64,000 nucleotides of DNA from Chrysoporthe austroafricana (GCA_001051155.2 JYIP02000007.1:3474342-3538341), one strand, 5' to 3'; positions 12,109-23,203 are shown, counted from the first letter of the stretch. The notes: generated by a model not told the origin, from the letters alone. Program-made: numbers and translations.

Positions 12109-12533
12109 TGTTATGAACGCTGCGGGATTCCTAGGAAAACCACAATGTCAAGGGGTTTATGCTAGCAAGAGCGGTGCCAAGTACAGGCCTTGAATAAGGA
12201 AACAAGTCAATCAAAGAGTTCTTCGAGTGCAAGTGTTCATAAGCTGTGAGGCTATCACCTAGGGTTGAGATGATACTTAGATTCACGACTGAAGAGCTAT
12301 AAGGATCTATCTGGGTATTGTTCTGCCCTTATATGTTCCGCTCTTCAGTATGGCTCATCGGCTCATCTGGTGAGCTGATGATCCAGCTCGCTAGTGATCT
12401 GGTGAGCTCTTCCTTATTGGTTGTTCCATACCCCTAACTCTTGCTTATGTAATCCGTTCCTGGGTTTTCTTCATGGGTATGGTTCTGGCTCGTTCCCTAG
12501 TGCCGTACCCTAGTCACATGTTGGGTCATAACA
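12109..12533 (-). repeat. Gypsy LTR, 425 bp, little mutated
   Basis: It begins TGTTATGAACGCTGC and ends TCATAACA, a perfect 8-bp terminal inverted repeat. It is clearly related to the degraded LTRs at 33145, 39816, 46499 and 46902 (shared block tttatgctagcaagagcggt). GC content is much higher than in those copies, so it has mostly escaped the transition mutations. The orientation given is the coding direction inferred from element A. Internally there are gctcatc/gatgagc palindromic repeats at about 12352-12410 and a degenerate telomere-like motif (cccctaactc). The left flank is gypsy pol and the right flank is a pogo transposase, with no target duplication visible. Confidence 0.85.
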
Positions 12534-12536
12534 AAA

Positions 12537-13476
12537 AGACTCCCAGATCTAGAGGTTGAAGGACGTGAGAGGTATGAGGAGGCAAATAAAGCAATAGGAT
12601 ATTATTTTGAAAGCATTCCCACATAAATTCATTTGTCGTATGGCTTCCGTGGCCATCTAGGACCAATAATCTTCTTTCCGAAGGGTCTTCTGGTTGACTG
12701 CCAGGAATAAAGATCTTCTGTAGCCATTCAAGGGCAATAGTATTATTTGTCCATCCGTTTATTATTGCTGTGAATTGCCAGCCGTCGAATAGAGTAAGGT
12801 CTATAGGAAACCATTGCTATTGTACTGTAAGGCCTTTGAAAATTACTAATGGAAAGAGGTAGGTACCAGCGGCAGAGATACATTCAAGGAAAGAGGTCCA
12901 GGCGCGTGCCCCAGGCTCTTTTTTCTGGATTGAACGTGAAGAAGAGCCACTAAGGACTAAGCCATTCTCTCCCTAGCCCTCTATTATCCCTGCTTCGTCT
13001 ATATTCCATCTGTTGGCTGGCTTGATAGCCTGGATATGAGGAAGCTCGAATAGACGGAACTAGGGCCGTATTATTTCTGTTATTGCTCTATTCGTATGGT
13101 CTGAGGCTATTCGTCATATCCGTTATACTCTTATTTGTGGATTTCTTTTCAGAAAGGACTGTATCTAGTTATTGCTAAGGGCTTGAGGGTCTTTATAGAT
13201 ATAGAAGATCTTCTGGGCGAAGAACTTCAGTTCTGAGTGGCTAGGTGGAAGCCCTAGGCTTTCCTAGATAAGGATCCATTCGACAAGCTTCTTCTCTTGA
13301 GTAATTGAGAGCCTTTACTAGTTTTCGTAGGCTGTTTTATGTGATTCTGCTCCTTCCAGACGGTCGCGAAGTGTAGTCCTTGGAATACCCCATTCTTTCG
13401 AAGCCTCGCGTACAGATAGGCCATTTCTGATAGCCTTAATGGCTTGCGCAAGCTCAAATTCTATGTATGGCTTCAT
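12537..13476 (-). pseudogene. Broken pogo/Fot1-like (Tc1-mariner) transposase
   Basis: The minus strand from ATG at 13476 reads MKPYIEFELAQAIKAIRNG and then SVREASKEWGIPRTTLRDRL, a psq/CENP-B-type HTH. Later come NIDEAGIIEG (first catalytic Asp, about 13000), LLVLDGHGSH (second Asp, about 12650) and YLPPHTSHVLQPLDLGVF, the hallmark end of the DDE_1 domain. Several TAG codons lie where Gln or Trp is expected, and the frame is cut by the LTR at 12533 before the last acidic residue. The missing 3' part does not reappear on the far side of the LTR. Such elements move by cut-and-paste at TA; this copy is dead. Confidence 0.9.
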
Positions 13477-13576
13477 TGAGGGCGTATAAAGATCCTGTAG
13501 AAAAAGGAAGTTAATTGAGGATAAATTGGTTGAGAAAAGTCCATTATACCTAAGGGGTTTGAAAAAAGGGATAGGA

Positions 13577-13625
13577 CTAACAAGGGAGGCCGGAAACTAG
13601 GGGTGGCCGGAAACTACCCCCTGCG
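13577..13625. repeat. Short direct repeat, possible transposon terminus
   Basis: ggccggaaactaggggt is followed directly by ggccggaaactacccc. It sits about 100 bp upstream of the transposase start and could be the terminal repeat of the pogo-like element. The other end is gone, so this is unproven. Confidence 0.3.
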
Positions 13626-13723
13626 ACTTATGCAACATATTCTTCAAATATAGCAGACCTCGATATATGCTTCAATATAACCACCCCCTCTGCTAGAAAC
13701 TGGAAGAATTGAAGGGCACTGAA

Positions 13724-14008
13724 TTAAGAAACGGTGTGACTAGGAGCTGGAGATATTCCTTGATAACTATCGGAAAGGGAGACTCCAGCAGCCGTGGGCT
13801 GGAACCAATAGCCGAGAATGAGCTTGACAGAGATCGAACTGGTAGATTTCCTAAAGATGGTTAGGAACTCCGACTCAATTCGTATCGAGACGTTCAAATA
13901 TCGGGTAGACAAGATACGGTCGTATATATTGAACTCTGACTCTGCGCTCTGAGAAAGCCTCGATGGAGACGCCCTGTCTTGAAAATCTGTTGAATTTGAT
14001 TGTGTCAT
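13724..14008 (-). CDS. Small hypothetical ORF, 94 aa
   Basis: ATG-started frame MTQSNSTDFQDRASPS..., Ser-rich, no known motif, no clear introns. It could be a fragment of a larger lost gene or chance. It is listed only because nothing else explains the stretch. Confidence 0.2.
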   Translation of the reverse strand: MTQSNSTDFQDRASPSRLSQSAESEFNIYDRILSTRYLNVSIRIESEFLTIFRKSTSSISVKLILGYWFQPTAAGVSLSDSYQGISPAPSHTVS

Positions 14009-15513
14009 CAGGCAACGGGTATCCAGCCTGGTTTTCGTTATAGCGTGGCCGGTTCTGCTTTGAGGGAAATTATGATCACGACGAGATGAGAAAGTTGAGG
14101 TGATAGTCTAGGATGGAACGGCATGTCAATTCGATGGCCGGGTGACTTTCTCACCGAATCTATAGCGGTCATGTCAGTATCTGAAGCCACAGAATGTATC
14201 TCTAAAATATGTAGATCAGCGTGGCTTTTCTATTGACAGAGTTACTTTTAATCCGAGCAGGCAGCTCCTTAGGTTGCCGCAAAATCATTAGGAGTTCAGT
14301 TGAGGATTGAGCAACTCGCGCGTTCTTGTCGTTATCGGGCTTCAGTAGGCTTCTGACGATTTGCAGAGATCATGCTATGGCCAGATCAAGGTGATATTAG
14401 TGCCCTGTGGCTGGAATAAGTTGTTCCTAGAATAGAGTCGCTGGTAAGGGTAGCCTAGGCATATTGGTGGCTTGGAAGGCATTGAGCTAACTCACTTGTA
14501 CTGTGCCGTTCTTAGCCCAGAACGGGGTGGCTATGTCGCCTAGTGGATAGCACCAGTGAAGCAGGCTAACCACCCGTGGTGCTGGCCATAGAAAGTTACT
14601 TCACGAAGTGGTGCGCGGCGTTTCTGAACTGGTCGCATCTCATCTCTCCCAAATATGGTACTAAGTCCCGAGCGATCTCTCCAGATTCGTGGTCTGTGTC
14701 AAGCCAGAAGCTACTGGTACCTATCTGTTGATCAAGCCGTAGGAGACCGTGGACCCGGATCGGCCTTCCGTGCCCCGCGCCGCGCCTTGTCTGTCCTTGC
14801 TTAGGTCTGCGTACCGGATCACCAAGATAAAAGGACTTCCAAATGGCAGGTCAAAGGAGCCATATGGCCAGTAAATTATCCGCTCCCTACTGTAAGGCTC
14901 CCAGGCCCCTGGTTACGGTTCAGGGACATGCCAATGCAATTCGCATTACGCATCGCACCAGCCGTCTCCAGAATTGTAGCTAGCGGTAATAGCAGCAGAG
15001 TGGACCTGTACTGTTCTCCCTTACGGAGATAGAAGTATTGGGGAGCCTTTGATTGAGCGTGGCAAGCAATAGGTGGCCGCACAGGCGACCTAAGGCGCTA
15101 AAATGGCAATCTCCAGCGCAGTACTGCACAGTAGAAGTCAGCAACAGTTGCCGAGCCAGCAATCGATACATGAGGGTTCAATCGATTTGTGGTAACGTAC
15201 AATATTGTGCGAAAATGGGGAGTAAGTTATATCGGATTACAGAATGAGTACTGGTAGCATTGCTACATGTATTGCAATTGCACAGTCAGACATTTCTCGC
15301 GATTACAGTCTAATAAGAACTCCCTATCCATGCCGATATTTATGATTCAAGGCTGCAGTTTATTTTCAGCATTGTGAGCAGGGCTCGTTTCCCGTTTGCA
15401 TTCCGCTCTCTCGTTTTTTTTTGGCTATATTCCTCCTCTTATATGAAGCACCACGTACATGTACAGGATCGTGCTGTAAATTAGTATGATTATAGCAATC
15501 GCAGCGAGCTGCT
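14009..15513. other. Gene-poor interval, nothing recognised
   Basis: Only short ORFs in both directions. A stretch at 14527-14590 resembles a tRNA A-box (gcctagtgg) but lacks a B-box and cloverleaf pairing. Confidence 0.4.
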
Positions 15514-16891
15514 TTATATATTAAGAGGAACAGGGCCGTCACACAACTGCACCGCTGCAGGCCGATCCACAATGACGCTCGAGAATTGAAACATGTCCAT
15601 TATACGGAACTTAGGGCTCTCAGACAGCGCCCCATAAGGAATCGTCTCGATAGTCAATAGTCGTGGTAGCAGGTCATGATCTATGGCGGAAGGGAGGATA
15701 GTAGACAGGGTACTGAGCTCTTCTCTTAGACTAGGTCGGTACCGCTCAATATAGTCAAGGAGGTGTTGGATCTGACCATCTCGAGGCCGAAGGCAATTGA
15801 GACTAATTAGCCGTACAGGAGACTATGGGGCAGGGAGGTTACACTTACTCTCTCATGGCAATGCGACGCGCAGTCATGAGCAGGACTCCGTGGCCGAAGC
15901 GTTTAACCATCTGGAGGAACGGCTTGCCGACGCGTATCCAGTATTCCAGGTCCCTCTTTTTCTTTGCGCGATACTTCTTCTGCTGAAGTGTCCGTTCCGT
16001 GCCTTCCACGGCGATCGTTTCCGGGAAGAGCTCATCTACAAATTCGTCGCTTACCGTGTCTCGAGAGGTAACCTCTGACGCATCGCTCTTCTCTAGGTAT
16101 TTAGCTGCTAGTTCTACCGGGTGGACTCGCCTGGCAATATCGTAGTATATACCATACGCTTTATTCTGGGATCGCAAGGTTTTGCAATTCTCGATGAGGT
16201 GCCGTAGCTGTTTTGTTCGCGGATCGGAAGGTAGAACAATATGCACGCGGTCAAGCTGCTGTAATCGTGAGAGAGCTTCGGAGTCTGTTGGAAAGCTCTC
16301 CTTTCTGAGCACGTGGAAGAAGCGCCAAGCATCACACAGCTCGTTGCGGATCTTCTCATGCTGAACTTCCGCCCGAAGACTCTCCTTTAAGTCGGCAAAT
16401 CTTTGCTTACCAAAATCCGGTGGACATTCTGCTTTAGTTTTTCTGCGTTTAGCCGAAGGTGGATCGCGCAGGTGCCTGCGTTTAAGCATGCCCTGGCCGT
16501 CAGCTACTAGGGAGGCATTACAAGGAGACGAGGGAGGTATGGGGACAATACGAGGTATCGCTATCTCACTTGAGGCTTCGGCGAGAGAATTCGAGTTAAC
16601 CCCTGTACCGTGGGGAAGACTGCCGATTGGCGAGTCGGTGTCGGGTGGTGTCGGGGCTGGGGTTATGGCCGCGCCTGGAGCTTCTGGGAGTTCTGCTACT
16701 AATGTAGTGCGAGCAGAGGGGGTGTTCTCGATGTACTGGGAGATGCCCGGGAACTCCAGGATCCGCAGAAGACAGGTGAAAGCCTGCTCTGGTATTAGTG
16801 CGGCGTCTTTAGCATACACGGGTGGCTTGACGTAGACGTCGTCCGGATCTGACCCTTGGATCTCACGGTCGATCACATCAAGTAGGGCCAT
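15514..16891 (-). CDS. Conserved-looking fungal protein, 443 aa, probable nuclear protein of unknown function
   Basis: Exon 1 is 16891-15849 and exon 2 is 15802-15514. They are joined by a 46-nt intron (GTAAGTG...GCTAATTAG) that splices GA|T as Asp and restores a single frame ending in TAA. The start is the ATG giving MALLDVIDREIQ; the frame also opens upstream without ATG. Residues 60-130 are Pro/Ser/Thr-rich and likely disordered. Residues about 136-153 form a bipartite basic signal (KRRH...SAKRRKTK). The C-terminal half is helical and charged, with KKYRAKKKRDLEYWIRVGKP followed by FLQMVKRFGHGVLL. The C-terminal exon continues LDYIERYRPSLREELSTL. I know of no biochemical role. No transposon motif or zinc ligand set is seen. 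Confidence 0.65.
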
Positions 16892-18519
16892 ATTCAATTA
16901 GGCGACAGAGCCACTAACGCAGCGGCGGGGTTCCGTAACGGTTGGGACCTAGGCGCACTGGCCACCTATTTGGGCTTAGAGAAACCGAGTCTCTGAATCG
17001 CGAGCGACGTACGGCAGTACTGCAGGTAGTCAGACCGGGGATATGATGATGTGCAGACAAGCCTGCGTCCGTCAAATTGGTCAATGCTATAGGCACTACT
17101 ATGCAATAGCGAGTATTGACCACCAGACTTAAGAGGGATCAGAAGAGAAACTAAGGAAAACTAAGCAGAGTGCCGCCGATAGACCAAAGAGGCAGAAGAA
17201 AGAAAGAGAGTTTTTGTCTCTTTTTATGGCTCGGAACTGACAGGGGTTACAAAGGTCAGTGGCCAAGCAGGCCCACCCGGCCGCTATCATAGCAAGTGTA
17301 ACTCACAGTAGCCAAGTGCCGAAAAAGTCTCTGGTCCTTACTCCGCTTCCTTCTTCTCTGTTCGACTCTCTGACGGCAACCCCCCTTGATATGGCTCCCC
17401 GCTAACAAATTAACAGCATGACCAGATCTTGACCTGACAGCAGAATACTTTGCGATAACGTAATATGTGAAGCTGTGCCTTGTACCGCCTAATCCCTCTT
17501 AAAATACGATCGATACTCGGGCGATTCGGGACGACGACGGTACGCGCTAACCGGGTTGACCCTGGAATCCAAGATTTTCCTTTGCTTGCTTAGTCCGGGT
17601 CGTGTAAGATAGCAGGCGTAAAAAAGTATGGTTTCGTTATCCGGATGGGCGATCAGGAGGGATAAAGCGCTCTCAACTATAAGCAATCCTGCCCTGAGTC
17701 GGGTGTTGGATTGTCTGCATATCTAGAGATGTTGGTCAGTATTACAGAGCCAGATGCAAATACTCGCAGCCAATTACCGATACTGTTCAGTGGGGTTCGT
17801 TAGGAACGAAGGCTTAACAGCTACTAACAAGTTATGGTTAGTACTTCGCTGTGAAATGGTGATTCATGTTAACTTTACTGGGCACCATTCAGGGTCAATT
17901 GGTAGCATCCAAGCCGCTTACGCAGGGCCGCTTACGCAGGACCGCTTACGAGCAGCCTGCCGCCTACGCGGAGCCACTATGGGGAGGCCGCGTTTGATTC
18001 TCGCTGGCCTTACGTCAACTTAAAAGCTCTTCACTTCACATACAAAGCCGCCTACATACTTTAGCAACCGTCGATTGTCAATACGGGCGTTCTATAACCT
18101 TTGTCTTAGACCCTAACCTTTTTGTTTGACTTTAAAATATGGTGCTATTCGCCCAAATAGCAGCATCAAATGGCAGCTTTACATGGCAGTATTACGGTAT
18201 TACATTCACGGTATCACATGGTTATGTATAAAGAGCATTTTACGTATTCGGGATTACCCCTGGATTGGCGGAAGCTTCCTCACGTCTTCCTTTTTGGCTC
18301 CTTGTGTTACATCTTGTATCTAGTCTTAGGCCTAGCTACGCTTCAACTAAGCTCGTACCGATAATCCACTTCCTGCCGCTTACCTGGAGACTCGTGATCG
18401 ACATAAACCCTCATTCCAAACCCTCCTCCAAACCCCCCTCCAAATCCCCCTCTAGTCCATCCATCCTCCGTCCCTCTCCTTCCAAAGCCAGAGTTAGCGC
18501 TGTTGTGCTGGTCACGACT
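16892..18519. other. Long upstream/intergenic region
   Basis: No supported gene. A purine-rich tract (17140-17215) lies upstream of the 443-aa gene. A 10-bp inverted repeat, ttaagaggga at about 17123 and tccctcttaa at about 17492, could frame a small element but is too short to call. Confidence 0.35.
17913..17950. repeat. Short tandem repeat GCCGCTTACGCAG
   Basis: Nearly three copies of a 14-bp unit (gccgcttacgcagg) in a row. No function is evident. Confidence 0.7.
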
Positions 18520-18612
18520 ATGGCGCCGCGACTGGATGACGCAAAGCATGCCCTGATCAAAACTCTACTGACAGAAGGGTTCGAGCCCAGATTTATGGCC
18601 TCAAAAGCCTCC
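18520..18612 (+). pseudogene. N-terminal scrap of a Tc1/mariner-like transposase (HTH)
   Basis: ATG at 18520 reads MAPRLDDAKHALIKTLLTEG followed by FEPRFMASKAS. This resembles the first helices of fungal Tc1-type DDE transposases. The frame then runs into the CA-repeat duplication and stops. No catalytic domain follows. Identification rests on about 30 residues. Confidence 0.4.
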
Positions 18613-18614
18613 CG

Positions 18615-18960
18615 TACTCATATACACACACAATGTATTACAGTACGCCCGGCAGACCTTGTCTGAAAGGGCAACTATTACTAATTTATTAGTACATTTC
18701 CTGAATTGGATTCTGATCTCAAAAGCCCATATGTACTCGTAATTAGTACTCATACACGCACACACACACACACACACACACATACACACACACACACATA
18801 CACACACACACACATACACACACACACACATACACACACACACACATACACACACACAATCTGTTACGCCCGGCAGACTTTGCTTGAAAGGACAAATATC
18901 ACTGATTACTGGAACATCTCCTGAAATGGATTCTTGTCTTATCAAGCCCTTGTATGCTCC
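18615..18960. repeat. Tandem duplication around a CA microsatellite
   Basis: Two copies of a unit (18615-18747 and 18748-18960) share tactcatacacac, then acgcccggcagac, ctgaa-tggattct and aagccc. In the second copy the CA tract has expanded to about 110 bp (18751-18859), regularly broken by TA every 10-14 bp. Confidence 0.85.
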
Positions 18961-19086
18961 TTTTCCGGCTTTTGTCATTCTGATCTTCCTTTCCTGTATA
19001 GACTGAAATTAGTGCCCCCCCTTTTTTGTGTAAATTATGGAGGAGCCACTTTTGAAGAGTAACCCAGCAGAAACGGATCTCTGGCT

Positions 19087-19408
19087 TTATCAGAAATCGA
19101 GCTGGCCTGAGAAGTCGAGCTGGCTTCAACAGATATCGAGCTGGTTCTAGAAGTCGAGCTGGCTTCAGGAATTGAGCTGGCTTCAACAGATATCAAGCTG
19201 GCTGGCTCCAGAAGTCGAGCTGGCTTCAGAAATCGAGCTAGCTCCAGAAGTCGAGCTGGCTTTATCAGATATCGAGCTAACTTCAGAAATCAAGCTGGTT
19301 CTAGAAGTCGAGCTGGTTTTAGGAATTGAGCTGGCTTCATCAGATATCAAGCTGGCTTCAGAAATCGAGCTGGCTCCAGAAGTTGAGCTGGCTTCAGGAA
19401 TTCAGAAA
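19087..19408. repeat. Minisatellite with 18-bp and 21-bp units
   Basis: About 17 units of the type gagctggcttcagaaatc and gagctggctccagaagtc alternate with 21-bp units containing catcagatatc. All units are multiples of three. As a result a frame stays open on the plus strand (ELASEIELAPEV...) and on the minus strand (KPARLLEPARYL...). No start, domain or splice context supports translation. Confidence 0.9.
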
Positions 19409-19742
19409 TCGCGCTTTTACCAGCACCATCTCTCAGGCGGGCTTATCCTCCTAAGCGGGCTCATGCAGCCAGCGTTTGATGGAGCCAGTTTTGATTGATG
19501 GAGCTCCATATCACACCGGACCCTTGCGGACTGCTTCGGTCAGGAGCTGTAGTGGGAGGGAGCCGCGGAGCCGGAATCTCTGGCTCTGAATCCGTATCCA
19601 TTGTCCCATTTGGAGCAACAAGGTAAGCGCCTTATGCTTCTAATGCCCTCGTCTCCGGGTTCCAAAAAGATATTGGAGGATCCGATTGGGAGCGAGCTCC
19701 TGTTCTCGTACGTCCCCCAGCACATCCTCCAACTATGGTCGG

Positions 19743-20563
19743 TCACCCTGAATCGTCACTCGCGCCGTCACTGGACAATTCTATTGAGCAGTCTCGGCAG
19801 GAGCCGAAGAGATCTTCCGAATCGATGTTGTTGTCCGTGACTTCTGCTCTGACAATCTGCTTATCATTGTCTAGTCCATTCTGCTGTTCGATTGCGTCCT
19901 CGGGTTTCGCATTTATCTCGGCGGGTACTGCGATCGCGATAGCCAAGAGTCTGTGCACGCCATCGACAGCTTCGTAGTGGTGGCAGGACCGGAATAACCT
20001 CGTGAAGCAGTACATATCAAGGACTGCTGTCGATCGATTGTGTTCTATACATGCATCTAGCTCGTATGGGCGTAGATACGGGATCGAAAACACGTTTGGG
20101 AGAAGGCTGCGGCAAGCTTGAATGACAGAAAAGCCGACACGTTCCAAGACCCGCCTATTTCGCCCGTTGACGATAATACTGAGATTGGCGATCCCGGAAA
20201 GATAGTCTTCACAACATCTTATCGGAACCAGAACTTGCGCCCTCGCGAGGTTTCGATAGTAAGAAGGGTAAGGATGGATAAAATGAAGTCCTCCGGGGTC
20301 AGCTCGTCAAGGATATTCCTCGCGAGCGTCAAGCCGAAGCCGTGTCCGCTCTCCAAGGCGGCCCAATCTCTGAGACCGCCAGAAAGAGCGTCTTGATTAT
20401 TGGTCCTGAAGCATAGATGGAAATGAAACCAGCTCTGGAATATGGCTAACGCTGGTAGCTCTCCCTTGACATTCCTGGATACCGTAAGCATTGCAAATTC
20501 TTATCTGGAGACAACTTACACATAAAGAGAGCTATCTATGTTGAGCTCGTTCATATCAGCCAT
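19743..20563 (-). pseudogene. Unknown-function gene, copy 1, frameshifted
   Basis: ATG at 20563 gives MADMNELNIDSSLY. A 45-nt intron (GTAAGT at 20519 to CCAG at 20475) keeps frame into NVKGELPALAIFQSWFHFHL and on to LDELTPEDFIL. The frame then breaks at about 20261-20282 and resumes one frame over as YYRNLARAQVLVPIRCCEDY. It continues to a stop at 19743 after an acidic tail (SEDLFGSC...). Comparison with copy 2 (24287-24870), which reads FHLSYYRS across the same place, suggests an insertion of about 14 nt in copy 1. No domain is recognised; conserved motifs are CEDYLS, IPYLRPYELD and LD(M/T)YC(F/Y)TR. Confidence 0.6.
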
Positions 20564-22566
20564 AGAGGGAGATGCCTGAAAAATGGAAGCTGGTTGTGTC
20601 CGGCCAACCCCAGGTTCTTATGCTTCCAGCCAGATCGTAACGGAACCGACTCGGTAGATTTTCAAGGGCTGCTTTGAGAATCTTCAAGGATCTGTAGCAT
20701 CGAGATGGGATATCGTCAGCTCCGGCTAGCCATAGGTCCGGCAAGAGTCATTGCTCCATCCAAGATCTGGATCCTGCTGATGGATTCGCCCGCGTCTAGT
20801 GGAAAGCAAACTGGAGCAAGGCAGACTGGAGCCTCGCTCGGCTTTCCGGAGGATCAGTGGTGGAATCGCGTATCTCGGGTGGAAGAAGATCCCTAACGTG
20901 GCGACAGTTAGGGATGCTCAATGTCGGCGCCACGATCCTCTTGGCCATACTTCGAGACTTGACCTACGCACGATGCCTATCCTGCCGGGATCCTACCTGG
21001 CTTATGTATCATAAGGTGCTGATGCCCCATATACGGGCACGGAGATGGATCCATAGCTCCACGGCTAGGAAGCTTGCGTCAATTTCGTCGAGTGCGCCTG
21101 GCTCAACGTAGCCTGACCCAGATCCTTCGTGCGACGGATTTCTGACTTGTCCAGAAGGGCTCGAAAGCGGAACAGAAAGGTTACAAATCGACCTGAGGGT
21201 CACCTACGAATGCTAGCCTCCATAGTCTTGTTGCGGTCACGGACCGAGTCTCGTGTCCAATGCCCAAGGTGTAAGGACGAGTCATCTGAAAACCAATTGC
21301 GTTCGCTTCTCCTGTGCCTCAAGCGGGATCAAGAATGTCCCTGGACACCGAACGGATGCGCCCACGACTTCACCAGGTATCGCTCCAGCCCAGCTACCCT
21401 TCAACCGATCGGTAGTAATGGAAATGGCGAGCGCGACCCGCGATCCACACAGCGGTTCGCCTAGCCTTTCAACGTCTGGCTTCGACGACATCGGTCTCGA
21501 GGGTGCACGCATCAGATCGTGTAAGAAGGAGCCACAGACTGGACGGAGCGCTGACAACACTCTCGTAGGGTTGGGCCGCGTCGAAAGCGTCGGCAATTTT
21601 TCGAAGTCGAGTAGGATTCAGATAACTATGCAGTCTTGCTGGTCAGCATCTCATTTAGGTTCTGCAACACGGGCGATGACCTGAGCCGTAAGCCTACCGT
21701 TTCCTCCGATCGAGTATCCTGCGTCGCGCGAGTCGAGATGGAATCAGATGTGTGCCAGTGCTGGCACCTCGTTTGTCAGGTTGATAAGTGTCGCAGAGGA
21801 AACACGTGGCAGTTGGCCCAGGCTGATGCGCGGAAATGATTGGCTGCGACGGCTCACTGCTGCTTCAAGTCGCCGGCGAGGGTGCGTGGTCGTCACGTAA
21901 CGGCGCATCCGTATGCACAGAGGCATGAGCTTACCTTCGCGGTCAGCTTAACAGCATTCGCGACGATGAGAAGTTATCGTGGTGCTGAGAGAGCGCCAAG
22001 ACCAGGCGTTATCGGCATCTTCGAGCCCGATCAACTCAGCTTCTCGTCACGAGCCTTGCGGCCTCCCAGAACGGAAATAGCCCCTGGCCCAGAGACACCG
22101 AAGATTTTCCACGACCACTATGATCCGCGGCCAACACGGGAATGTTCAGAGCCAGACTGGGAGAATAAATAGACTGCCCTTGAGCAGTCATCGCCTTGGC
22201 CGAAGGAGCTCGTCTCCCTCGGGACTGCCTGGCATGCAGTCTCACGCATGGCGGTACGGCCTGCTGACGGACGGTGCCAACTGCGGTGCGTCATCGCGCT
22301 CTTACAGCCTCGTCTGGAAGGAGGCTATTACTGTCCTGAGACATCGCCGCTGTGTGAACATAAAGCACGAGATTATACCACCGACGTGGCAATTGTGGAC
22401 GCCTCTTGAAGAGATAATTGCGATCCTCAAGTCAAGCTTTGCTGAATGTAGTTCATTCGTCTCAATTATCTGCCTACTAGAGAGCCAAGCGGACCTCAAC
22501 TGCGACTCGCGAAAACGTCGCTCTCAGTCAGAAAACGGCAAGTCTTGTCATCCAACAAACCTATCT
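20564..22566. other. Unexplained region with broken minus-strand ORFs
   Basis: Several minus frames have coding-like stretches: CYRSLKILKAALENLPSRFR near 20650, GALDEIDASFLAVELWIHLR near 21060 and LRPVCGSFLHDLMRAPSRPM near 21500. None connects into a model I can defend. Base composition is normal. It may be one or two decayed genes. Confidence 0.3.
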
Positions 22567-23120
22567 CTAACATGAATCTTTCCGCCAATGTCTCGCCACC
22601 TTCCCAGCTTCAGTGGAACTTGTTCCATGATTCCTCAATGCTATCGATCTCGAGAAAAGTTTCCCACAGTTCTCGCATGTGACTTTGACTGCTCGCCCGG
22701 ATTTCTCGCGCTCATGCCTGTGCAGATTGCTACGCGTGGAAAACCAGCGACCGTTGCAACCGTGCTCCCAGTACCGAGCCTTTTTTTCTCGCACGGCCTT
22801 CCGAGGTTCGTTGTCCCGTTGCGGGCTTGAGGGGCTTTTCCGAATCGTCAGTCTACCAAGCTTGAGCTATGGGAATCTCACACTCACCAGTGTTGCGCTG
22901 TCGAGTCCCAAGCGACTGTGGACACCCTGCCATTTCCTTCAAAACCAGACACCCCTTGGATACTCTCTGGCCCTTGAATCAGTGTGGTTGTGTCAGGGGA
23001 AAGATACAAGCTGTCTGCACCAAGCTGAAAGCCCGCAGTGTTGCCAGAAAATGAAGACGTGGTATTTTGAAACTGATTGGATATGGTATCCCAAATGTCT
23101 TGCCAGACTTTATCAGGCAT
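22567..23120 (-). CDS. C2H2 zinc-finger protein, possibly with frameshifted N-terminus
   Basis: Exons 23120-22888 and 22834-22567 are joined by a 53-nt intron (GTGAGT...CTGAC...AAAAG) into 166 aa. The C-terminal half has a first finger (WEHGCNGRWFSTRSNLHRHE) and a second finger (CENCGKLFSRS...). The frame ends at KDSC, as in fungal two-finger proteins. The first zinc-ligand Cys expected two to four residues before HGC is Tyr/Trp here, so finger 1 may be damaged. Just upstream, ATG at 23203 opens MSFYDFSSIDW in another frame. The 166-aa frame is open upstream as DGTTPVPVWEFQSW without its own ATG, so a 1-2 nt indel probably separates the original start from the rest. A DNA-binding role is inferred. 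Confidence 0.6.
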
Positions 23121-23203
23121 CGGATCTGACCAACTCTGGAATTCCCAAACAGGAACGGGAGTGGTGCCATCCAGTCAATGGAAGAGAAGTCGTAGAAGCT
23201 CAT

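Noticed and set aside
14527..14600. tRNA-like or SINE-like A-box (gcctagtgg)
   Set aside because: No B-box at the right distance and no cloverleaf pairing.
17120..17505. MITE framed by ttaagaggga/tccctcttaa
   Set aside because: Only 10 bp of inverted repeat and no target duplication.
18706..18924. His/Thr-rich ORF across the CA repeat
   Set aside because: Created by the dinucleotide repeat; no start context or domain.
19087..19408. CRISPR-like array
   Set aside because: Units are contiguous and contain no unique spacers; the organism is eukaryotic.
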